A stretch of 64,000 nt of DNA from Lutraria lutraria (taxonomy: Eukaryota; Mollusca; Bivalvia; Venerida; Mactridae), in contig OZ026839.1 of NCBI GenBank assembly GCA_964023205.1, positions 17,390,386 to 17,454,385 of the forward strand. Direction: 5' to 3'. Shown here in pieces: positions 26,601 to 34,200 of this stretch. The notes below the pieces were generated by a model. It saw only the letters and a list, made by a program, of their open reading frames with translations, did no database searches and was not told the origin of the DNA. The position numbers and the translations under genes were made by a program. Position 1 is the first letter of the stretch. Each line of letters starts with the position of its first letter.

Positions 26601-27865
26601 AATAGTTAAGATTCATTCGGACAAGTTGATTTTTTGTTCAAGAAACAACGTAGATTTTCCAGTCTACTTGTCCAGTGATGAGCAGAAAAATATGATACTT
26701 CCACACCCCTGGAAAGTAGAGGAAAGAGGTCAGTTGCTCAAATAGCGGCGGCGGTCTATACCGTAGTATACCTACCTGTAATGACATTGATTGAATACCT
26801 CTAACATTGATAGTCGCCTCTAGCTGTCAGCGACAATTATTCCATTCTACTTGATTATTGTTTCATTACTAGACACAGTACATGGCTCGGTAAATCAGGG
26901 CTCTCCTTTGACTCTTGAAATGGCATTTTGACTCTTGAAATTTGAAAAATAAGGTTTTTGACTCTTGAGAATTTGAACCAAAGGGTCAAATTTACTATTA
27001 CTTTAAAGTTTAGTAGAGAATTATGTTGACTCTTTACATTTCTATCAACTAAGGGTCATTTTGACCCCCAACTTTTGAAGTCTATAGATCGCCCTGTAGT
27101 TTGAATGGGAAATTCAGAAAGTGAAGCCTGGATTCAAAACCCATGACCATTTGTTCATTAGTCCAGCGTGTTAAATTCTAAACTAGTAAAATCATTTAAT
27201 TAAAATAAAGAGCCCCAAGTCTCTGTGTTAATACAATCTAAATATATACAAAGCTGTAAACACTCTACCATAGGGTCATCCTCCTTCAGCTTTTCCAAGG
27301 CAGCCAGAGATGTAACAACAACTGCTGGTTGACAGTACACAGTTTTATTAAGTCTTTCTTGAGGTCCGTTGATACAAATATTCAACAGATCATAGCCTAA
27401 AATGTTGCTAGCTTTATCATACAATTTCTCAACACCGGGGTATGCTAACAGCTTTTTACCCATACCAACAAACTGACTACCTTGTCCAGGAAATAGCAAA
27501 ACAGATGTATTTGAAGGATCAACACCTTCTTGCTTTTGAAAATAATTAGCCGATTTATCTACACTTTGTTTCATAAGGTCAGAGGGAAATTCTATGTTCA
27601 CATTTTTATCAACAACTGAATCGTCTAAAGCTTCCTGTAGTTCCAACTCTTTGGATGACTTGGCTTCGTGTGAAATTTTAAAGTCCGCCTCTGTAAGACC
27701 CCTGGCTTTTAAACGCTTTTTAATTCTTTCTGGAATGAAGCGAGTTTGTACCCCTTGATTCTGTGAACCATCTGAGTCATCACGACTGCACATCCAACGA
27801 ATGTGCAACGGACAAAGCCGAATGCGTTGAGAGATAGCAAATGAAGTAACTTTGACGAATTTCAT
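7228..27865 (-). CDS. MCAT: Malonyl-CoA:ACP transacylase, mitochondrial (complete, 5 exons)
   Basis: Exons in transcript order are 27865-27269, 19301-19214, 18993-18773, 8936-8737 and 7447-7228. They sum to 1326 bp, giving 441 aa plus stop, and every intron is GT-AG with matching phase (0, 1, 0, 2). The enzyme loads malonyl groups from CoA onto mitochondrial acyl carrier protein in type II fatty acid synthesis, which feeds lipoic acid formation. Visible FabD-family signatures are LLFPGQGSQFVGMG (residues 123-136), nucleophile Ser211 in GFSVGEF, Arg236 in KIRAEAMQ (malonate carboxylate), catalytic His329 in PVSGAFHT, and FEVGPGKQLG near the C terminus. The first ~30 residues are basic and hydroxylated with no acidic residue before position 29, as expected of a mitochondrial presequence. 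A lysine-rich linker (about 45-115) makes the protein longer than human MCAT (390 aa from memory). Introns are 7967, 220, 9836 and 1289 bp. The start codon heads the first exon and faces TMEM143. Confidence 0.95.
7691..7865. repeat. Tandem repeat TTCATTAGATCCCTAGACT (~20 bp x 9)
   Basis: About nine near-perfect units of ~20 bp in MCAT intron 4. One has a duplicated ATCCCTAG and one has a T for C change. Confidence 0.9.
7900..8040 (-). mobile_element. Family A HINE terminal fragment
   Basis: It matches the end of the A elements (AAAAATGTGGCCC, GTTCACA, GATCACAAAAGC, CATGTGAGCTAAAA) but lacks the core and the hairpin end. Confidence 0.65.
8085..8667 (-). mobile_element. Family H HINE-like element with CA microsatellite
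   Basis: It begins TATCGCTCACCAGA and ends CACTTTGTGCTCTGGTGAGC, so the ends carry inverted GGTGAGC. Two core units contain GGGGCGGGGC, GGTAGAGGTCCACTAGACAA and AAGCTCTAGGC. A (CA)n run of about 15 units at 8572-8606 follows. It lies in MCAT intron 4 close to exon 4. Confidence 0.7.
9649..10805 (-). mobile_element. Family A HINE element, full-length copy A1
   Basis: In plus-strand order it starts AACAAGAGGGCCAAGATGGC (hairpin GGGCCA-aga-TGGCCC) then TCGCTCACATG. Its core has several ~145-bp units (CCTAAGATTTGACC, TGACCTAGTTTTTGACCC, ATCATTAAGACAAAC, GGTTTGGTGAAGATCCAA). It ends CACTTTGTGACATGTGAGCTAA. CGCTCACATG and CATGTGAGCT form subterminal inverted repeats. Read in its own orientation (minus strand) it runs from TTAGCTCACATG to the hairpin and TCTTGTTT. 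Short frames inside are artefacts of the repeat. Confidence 0.8.
10804..11225 (-). mobile_element. Family A HINE element, short copy A2
   Basis: It abuts A1 directly, with AACAATACGGCCAAGACAGC as a decayed hairpin end. It carries only two to three core units and ends GACATGTAAGCTAA. The head-to-tail junction suggests tandem insertion or a rolling-circle read-through product. Confidence 0.75.
11440..11530 (-). mobile_element. Family B HINE 3' fragment
   Basis: CCTTGACGC, TTGTTACATTTTACAAGGGAA and ATACCTGTAAAT match the subterminal part of the B elements (compare 12185-12255). The rest is missing. Confidence 0.5.
12143..12958 (-). mobile_element. Family B HINE element, copy B1
   Basis: The plus strand reads AACTAGAACTATCACTAAAG, GTGATGAATACCCCCAGAT at one end and ATATTTCATATCTGGGGGTA at the other. 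The ends share an inverted AATACCCCCAGAT. ATCAC-ctttA-GTGAT is a hairpin ~6 nt from the CTAGTT end. The interior has ~165-bp units with TAGGCTAACTACT and AAAGGGCTATAACTC. It lies in MCAT intron 3. Confidence 0.8.
13180..14145 (+). repeat. Dispersed repeat family I, copy 1
   Basis: About 950 bp that recurs in reverse orientation at 53544-54475. Inside, AAGGTGGGTCGCGGGTTTCC near 13459 and GGAAACCCGTGACCCACCTT near 13798 face each other, giving an inner ~360-bp inverted-repeat unit with GGCCACCTAGTGGAGCGAT. No coding frame is visible. It is probably a non-autonomous DNA transposon. Confidence 0.75.
14635..15447 (-). mobile_element. Family C HINE element, truncated copy C1
   Basis: About four ~160-bp units carry GGGCCCATAACTCTTGAAGT, GATCGGTGAATAAATGAAGG and GTGTAAACAAGCTAAA. 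It ends AAGCTTACCTGATGAATCAG and GTGAGCTAAAA (hairpin CACCTGATTCatCAGGTGAGC type). The hairpin/CTTGTTT end, present in the 37447 copy, is missing here. Confidence 0.75.
15448..16144. other. MCAT intron 3, no gene recognised
   Basis: ACAGTTTGTCCTAATTTCTG near 15509 recurs inverted near 17758 (AGAAATTAGGACAAACTGTA). Copy A3 and its flanks therefore lie between two inverted fragments of another old repeat. I see nothing else here. Confidence 0.4.
16145..17422 (-). mobile_element. Family A HINE element, copy A3
   Basis: Same ends and ~145-bp core units as A1, starting AACAAGAGGGCCAAGATGGC. It is slightly longer than A1. The last terminus is degraded: TCACTTTGTGCTAA has lost the GACATGTGAG segment. 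Located in MCAT intron 3. Confidence 0.8.
17775..17892. repeat. Long hairpin / MITE-like inverted repeat
   Basis: The left arm AGTTATCATTCAT, TGAATTTTATGGGA is mirrored by TCCCATAAAATTCA, ATGAACGATAACT. The arms are ~45 bp around a GC-rich CGCTCCGCTTCGCGTCGC loop, which is unusual in this AT-rich intron. Confidence 0.75.
19595..19740 (+). repeat. Dispersed repeat shared with 25987-26145
   Basis: GGAAAGGGTGTTTCGAGTCA, TCCTTATTTGACAAACTTAT and TTGTTTGTCATACAATATA recur in the same order near 26033-26140. It lies in MCAT intron 1. Confidence 0.7.
21006..22142 (+). mobile_element. hAT transposon relic (1137 bp) with 8-bp target duplication
   Basis: The ends TAGTGCTGTCCCGATA and TATCGGGACAGCCCTA are inverted with one mismatch. 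They are flanked by identical GTAAATAA at 20998-21005 and 22143-22150, the 8-bp duplication expected of hAT transposases. Subterminal regions are rich in CGTATCG motifs on both sides. Most of the transposase is gone, but a BED zinc-finger remnant survives in the middle. Inserted in MCAT intron 1. Confidence 0.88.
21566..21700 (+). pseudogene. BED zinc-finger remnant of hAT transposase
   Basis: A 45-codon stop-free stretch reads VKIWQHFGWPMDGTTIHVAV and then CKK...C...SKLRTHMSRNHY. IWQHFG matches the (V/I)WxHFG opening of BED domains, and the SxLRTHMxxNH block matches their histidine pair. The first metal-binding pair is disturbed (CKKYHC instead of CxxC). No start codon, linker or catalytic RNase-H region remains, so it is a non-functional fragment inside the deleted hAT copy. 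Confidence 0.7.
22151..23206. other. MCAT intron 1, no gene recognised
   Basis: Contains repeated phrases of the AAATTGGGAATTTT type (22370-22460) and a GC-richer patch at 22860-23040 (AGGGGTCTAGGGAGCGCAGG, GAGCCCTCGTGGGGGGTTCA) that resembles a decayed transposon end. No supported coding frame. Confidence 0.4.
23207..24327 (-). mobile_element. Family A HINE element, copy A4
   Basis: Complete ends (AACAAGAGGGCCAAGATGGC to CACTTTGTGACATGTGAGCT) with ~145-bp core units and ACGCACGACGC near the far end. Very similar to A1, so recently mobile. Confidence 0.8.
24328..25986. other. MCAT intron 1, no gene recognised
   Basis: Low-complexity spots such as a C run followed by an A run near 25111. Open frames here are short and show no family signature. 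Confidence 0.4.
25987..26390 (+). mobile_element. Probable DNA-transposon relic (TAGTG...CACTA ends)
   Basis: The left end TAGTGTTGTAAAG with AATCGGTTATC and the right end AACCGATTATCGTTACATCA CTAA form imperfect inverted termini. The interior shares a segment with 19595-19740. The right part (CAGTTGCTCAAATA to GATTATCGTT) recurs at 26730-26875. Confidence 0.55.
26710..26880 (+). repeat. Partial copy of the 26230-26390 repeat
   Basis: AAAGTAGAGGAAAGAGGTCA, GTTGCTCAAATAGCGGCGG, CTGTCAGCGACAATTATTCC and GATTATTGTTTCATTACTAG parallel 26234-26390 in order, diverged by point changes. Confidence 0.6.
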
Positions 27866-28278
27866 GCTGGTTTATTTTGCCATAAATTAGTCGTTGATAT
27901 ATTGGTCTTCAGACGCTTTGATTTTACTTTTCCTAACGTCAGTTTATAAGCGCCTCAACACCCAGTTAATGTCGTAAAATAAAAACTAGTCTGGTACCCG
28001 CTCCAATCTTACAGTATTATAAGATTGGTGGCGGGTACCAGGCTAAATAAAAACGTCTTATTTTATTATTTTAACAAAGAACATATTCTCGATGATTACG
28101 TTTAAATTCTGTTCAGTATCTAAATTTTACTTAATAGATTTCTTCTACTTATATTTTATAAATTGACTTGTCTTCTCTATACGTTAAAATTAGCTGTATC
28201 ATTCAATGAATAAACTGAAATATTATTCGGTAATCAACAGTGAAAGCTAAGTATCAAACGCACCCAAGGTCAACAAAG
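27866..28278. promoter_or_regulatory. Putative bidirectional promoter, MCAT / TMEM143
   Basis: These 413 bp separate the MCAT start codon (minus strand) from the proposed TMEM143 start (plus strand, AAAGATGGC, good Kozak context). No TATA box stands at a convincing distance on either side. The interval contains a long hairpin (27991-28041). Divergent promoters under 1 kb are common for housekeeping and mitochondrial gene pairs. Shared regulation is an inference from spacing, and it weakens if the TMEM143 start is really in exon 38353. Confidence 0.5.
27991..28041. repeat. Hairpin in the MCAT/TMEM143 intergenic promoter
   Basis: The left arm (27991-28011, CTGGTACCCGC then CCAATCTTA) pairs with the right arm (28020-28041, TAAGATTGG then GCGGGTACCAG) with one extra base, leaving an 8-nt loop. 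The arms contain KpnI-like GGTACC cores and a CCAAT sequence. It could be a cis element or a small MITE relic. Confidence 0.75.
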
Positions 28279-31200
28279 ATGGCGGCCTGGCTGCGGAAAG
28301 CCGGTGATTTGAAACAGAAAGTTGTATTTTTTACCAAAGACAAGGTGCTTTCTTCATATACCTTTCAATAAATCTTGTCTGGAACATTTTTTTCATTTAC
28401 ACCATTCTTTAAAATAGCTGTCACTTTCAAAATCAGTGATTTTTCACCTTCTACAGTCATACTGTATGAACATTAGGGGATCACTAGTGTGTTAATTATG
28501 TCAACGATTACCGCATTTAGTATCTTGGTCTAAAATGCTAACAGGCATACTGCAAATTTTTTTCTTCACAAAACACCAAAATTGCCTTTTCAACTACTAA
28601 ACTTCGACCATTAAAAACTGTGAAATTGGCTGTCTGACATTTTTGCCGTGCATGCTTTAAAAATAGCATTGTTCAATAGGCCTAATTACTGAAAATACAT
28701 TTAACTAATGCTAATTTCATTTGTCAAAATAATGTATTATATCCCTTGTATGCTTATTACCTCTATATGCCTTACACTGCTAGCACCCGTATAACAGGGC
28801 CCTAGCTGCACTTTAGGGGAAGGGGCCTGGGGCTCCAGATAAAAGATGTATTTGCGTAAATACGCTTTAGTTTCTAGACAGGGCCCTCATTCGACTTTTT
28901 TGGGGCCGAAATTCGGCCCAATTCCCCTCCTAGAATAATAAACTTTTTCCCCTATTTTTGATAAAATTCCCCTGAAAAAAATATTTTTTTGCTTAAATGG
29001 TTGATATTAAGTAATTAACCTTTGATTAATTGTATATTAATGTATGGAATATATTTAAATACAGCCATTTTAAGCTTAAAATGCTTATTGAAGGGTTATA
29101 AAGCAGTTGAAAAAAATCTCCTGAAATTCCCCTTTTTCCTCAAAATGACGCGAAATTGTCCTACCTGAGGGCCTCGGGCCCCTTCCCTAAAGTGCAGTGA
29201 GGGCCCTGCTAGAGCATACTGATAAGCACTTATATCCTGAGGTACGCATTTTACTCGATGAAAATGCATAACTATCAAATTAAAATGAGGTATCTGGGGC
29301 TAGTGATTTAATTGAAGATATTGAATCATGTACACATTAAATATAGAACAACACAATCCAACTAAGTACATTTAAAAGGTAATTATAAGGCTTTAGTGTG
29401 TATTTGTCTTTACAAGTGAATACCCTTAAGAGTGGTTCCCATGACTATCATTACCCTTTAAACAAGAAATATCTTTTAAAAAAGATAATCGGCGTGTATA
29501 CAGTAGAAAATTAGTACTTAGAAAACTATAACACAGCAGATTATCTCATGTATTCAAATAACTGGAATAAGATAAAATGGTTTACACTTTACACATTGAT
29601 TTTCCTGTATACAAATAACATTGCTGACCTAAAAATTGAACTATATGTGACCTTCTCCAGCATACTAATAGTTAAAGGGGCAACTCTCGCTGGTATACCA
29701 GCGAGTATTTGTGGGTTGGGCTATGTGAACTGATATGCCTAATACTACATGTCAATTAAACTCTCTGTTGTTTAAAATAGCACAAGAATGGGTGAGTCAT
29801 CAACTGACCACTGCTTAGTAAAGTACTCCTGTTATATAGAAAGCATCGGCTGCTCAACCTTACCACGTGCCTCTGTTTACAAACAGAGAGTTTATCAGCA
29901 AGTAGCCACACCTCCCAGGAAATTCAAATTCAAATTTTCTGTTAGACAGGTTTAAACTTTTTTATAAAAGTAACACTTAGAATTGATGTATTACTAAGAT
30001 TTTTGGATGAAATGTTTTGACATGGAATAATTTACCATTGTGAGAATTTTCAAAGAATATTTTTCTGTAGTTTATTCAAAAATTCAAAAAAGGGCTCTCT
30101 GATATGAAACATGCATAAAATTTTACAAAAACCCGCCCCAGCGCCATCTAGTGGTTTATATAGTCCTGTTACCCCTTTAAGGCTATAGACAAAATATCTT
30201 GAGTTTAACATGTTATTTTTCGTTAGATTAGATTATATATAATAAATTATATTTATCTTATTTACTGTATATGAATTCCATATAGTGTAATTTGTCATGG
30301 TTTAAACGTTTTGATATTTAATGTGTGGTTGCATTGATGTTTTTTGGCTTTTATTAAATTGCATTATTTTCAGAGGCGGTAAAAAAAATAATAATGGTTT
30401 CTGCTCTAAAAATTTGTAACAAAATAGCCTTTAACCAATGAGAAAACTCCTACTTCAGCTGAAGATTTTGTATCTACCATTGGTTTTGTATGATTTGTTA
30501 CAAATGTAGGTCAAAATCAATTTTAATACAGCTGCACCGAAAAATTGAAATACCCCCCACAAAAAATGTAAGGGGTGAAATACCCCCTGCTTAAAGAATC
30601 AAAATCAATTTTAATACAGCTGCGCTGAAAAATTGAAATACCCCCCCCCCCCCCCCCCCCGTAAAAAATGTAAGGGGTGAAATACCCCCTGCTTAAAGAA
30701 AGCAGGCCTGAGGGGCTAAAATACCCCTTGCCTAAATATTTATCTGGAACCCTTGGAAGACTACTTTTGTTCATTCATCCAATAGACTGCCACTGGGCAC
30801 TTTGCATATGGAAAGGCGATTTCTCCTATTTCTATTGCATTTTAATGCATTTTATCTCTTAAAACACAATTCTGATATTTCTGCAAATGATAGATGGTGG
30901 AGTTTAGTACTTGCAGGAATTTCCTGCGTGACTTTGTATCTTGCATTTGATTGGTCGTTTAGCGGTATTAAAGGGGCATACCCTACAACTGACAAACATT
31001 CTGTGAAAGTGTAAAATGTGCTAGATGTATATGTAAAACAATATATAATGGATAATCGCAGGAAGAACATGGGTCATAAAATGACTAGTTTAGGTACTAG
31101 CCACAAAAAACTTAGCTATCAATAATAAATCACTTCCACCCAAAAATTACCATGACTAAATGTATGTGTCACAGATTCATATTTTTATGATTTTATTTTT

Positions 31201-34200
31201 AATTTGGATGAATTTTTGGCTGAAACATTCTTCGTCTGCTTTTTTCTTTACAAGCTTCTAATTTATCATCATTTTGCTTTAATTCTAAATGCACCAAGTT
31301 GTAGGGTATGCCCCTTTAAGGTCACCAAGCAAAAATCAATATGGCCGTCAGTGTGTCAACAAATGCAATCAGTTGATGTATTATTTTATTGTTATCGAGA
31401 GTATTTTTATGGTTTTTGACAAGAAGAAGAATTGTTTATGAGGATTGAATGGTTGTATGATTGCAGGCTTGTATTGTTGTGCATTTTAAGACAGGTAAAG
31501 AGTTAGAATAGCAGTAATATGGATGACCAGTATAATATCAAAATAATTTTCACTACCGGTGTTTTATCTCACTTCATTGGAAGAGGCCTTAGCCTGTTGA
31601 TTTTGGGAAAAATTATTTGATAAAATTGCGGATTTGGGAAATAAAATAGCTGGTATAAGTTTGGATTTTTGGGAAAGCCGCATGTTTTTAAAATTTTCAA
31701 TTGGGAAGAGGCCTATAATAGGCCTCTGTTATAGAAGGTGAAAAATCACTGATATACATGTACTACAGTTGAAACGCAATAGTCCGAAATGCGATAGTTT
31801 GAAAAATGCTATAGTTCGAAATCGTACGTCAGTCCCAGCAAATTTCCTTCTATTTTCAATATAGATTTGATGCAAAAGTTCGAAATGCAATAGTACGAAA
31901 AATGTGAAAGTTCAGAGTGACTGTGCGCTGTTTTTCACACCTATTAAATTTATTCGATTGTTAGAAATAATTGATTTTATTTATCTACCACTTAAAAATT
32001 GACACGTGTCACGTTTGTTGAAAAGAAATCATTTGGCCATAAAACTGTGAAAATCTTAATTATAATAAGCGTATAAAATTATAATCGTTTAAAATATAGA
32101 CTGTATACTTTGTAATTGTTTACTGTACATACCGTAATCATCTGTGTAATGGTGGCACGTGCGTATTGTATCAGACGCAGGTCAAACATATGTGGCAATC
32201 CAGGGAAAATATTTTCATGTGTAAGACACATAATATTATACATTTTTAGCAAAGATATATGACCAAATAAATGACGAGAAAATGGAAAAAACCTGGCGCC
32301 ATTTTGTTTGTTTTGTGCTAGTACTTCGGGAAAAGTACGGAACCGTATTGTTTTTTAAATAAACTTAACAACAGATTTATTTCCCTTGTCTGTTAGCTGT
32401 CATTTGCAAAGCTCGTCTCCGGTAAACAATTAAATTCAGCTTGTTCCGATTTAGACCATTTTCAGCCACGGAAAATTCGGTTCGAGCAGAAACATAATAA
32501 AAACGTGTTGAAATCACACTTCAACGGGCGGGGTCATAACAATATTCCAGACTTTTCTCGTAAACAGAAAGATGCGATAGTTCGAAAAGTGCGATAGTAC
32601 GAAATTTTCAGGAGTTCCTGTGGCATTTCGAACTATCGCAATTCAACTGTATATAATAAATACTTGTGTTCTGTCTCAGTTAGTCAGTACATGTAATCGT
32701 TTTCAATTTATAACAGTATTATTTCCTATATTACTTGTTTTTGTAAATTTCAGATCGCCCATTTAAGTGCCCTTCACACAGTATGTTTTTTTTCTTACAT
32801 TTTCCCATTATATTTGATTCCCAAACTATATTCTACAAACAACAAGTGTATCTCCCTAATTTTTATCGTTACTTGCAACTTTGAATGACTTTATTTGAAA
32901 GTGTTTTTATTAGTATTTATTTTCATTCATGATGATTGTTTTTAGGATTGTCCCGTCAGTCTGCACGCACCCAAGGGTGGTTGTGGGGTTAGGTTTTGGG
33001 TTAGGGTTAGTACATTAAGGTCTTGTGAGGTTTAGTTAAGTACAAACTGGACTTGTGGGGATAATTTCGACTTGTGGGGTGCGACTTGTGGGGTTAAAAA
33101 CACCGAAAAGATCAAAGGGATCACCCCATAATATACGACTCATGAGAACGTCCGTCCGGCTGTCGTCAATAATTTCTTTAAACAACATCTCCTAAACCAC
33201 TAGGTCAATTTCAACCAAACTTCACAGGTGTGCTCCTTGCTTGAAGCTCTACCAAAGTTGTTCAAAAATTTCTATTCCATGCAGAACTCTGGTTGCTATG
33301 GCAACCAGAAGGATTTTTTTGAAAATCTTCAAAAATCTTCTTCTCAAAAACCAGAGGACCTAGAGCTAAGATATTTTGTATGTACATGTAGCATTGTCTA
33401 GTGGACCTCTACCAAGTTTGTACAAATTATGACTCCAGGATCAAAATTGGCCCGCCCCGGGGTTTACTCTATTTTATATAGGAAAATTTGAAAAATCTTC
33501 TTCTCCAAAACCACAAGGCTTAGAGCTTAGATATTTTGTATATTTTGCCATAACAGGCCATTCTTTCCCCCTGGCCACTTTTTCCCCGGGGAAAAATTGG
33601 CCTAGGCCTTTTTTTCCCCCAGGAAATGGTGGCCTAGCATCTGTTTGTTCATATTTCTGAGTATATTTCTGAGTTTATATTTACTTCTGTATGTTCATAT
33701 TTCTGAGTTTATATTTACCTCTGTATGTTCAAATTTCTGAGTATGTATTTACTTAAGTATGTTCAAATTTCTGAGTTTATATTTACTTCCGTATGTTCAT
33801 TTTTCTGTGTATGTATTACTTCTGTATGCTGTTTACACTTTCTAAGTTGATACTTACGTCTGTAAGTTCATATTTCTGAGTTAAACTTACATCTTTATGT
33901 TTATATTTCTGAGTTTATATTTGCTTCTATAGTTCATACTTCTGAGTTTATACTTACTTCTTAATGTTCATATTTCTGAGTTTATACTTATGTCTCAGTG
34001 TAAGTTCATATTTCTGAGTTTATACTTACTTCTGAATGTTCATATTTCTGAGTTTATACTAATGTCTAAGTGTAAGTTCATATTTCTGAGTTTATATTTA
34101 CTTCTATAGTCCATACTTCTGAGTGTATACTTACTTCTGAATGTTCATATTTATGAGCTTATACTTACTTCTGTAATTTCATATTTCTGAGTTTATATTT

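Noticed and set aside
20427..26715. Facing CAGGGGTGTGGAA and TTCCACACCCCTG as ends of one 6.3-kb transposon
   Set aside because: The interval contains independent hAT and family A insertions and no transposase; the two ends are more likely separate fragments of one family.
33000..33020. Interstitial telomere
   Set aside because: Only two TTAGGG-like units inside a dispersed repeat.
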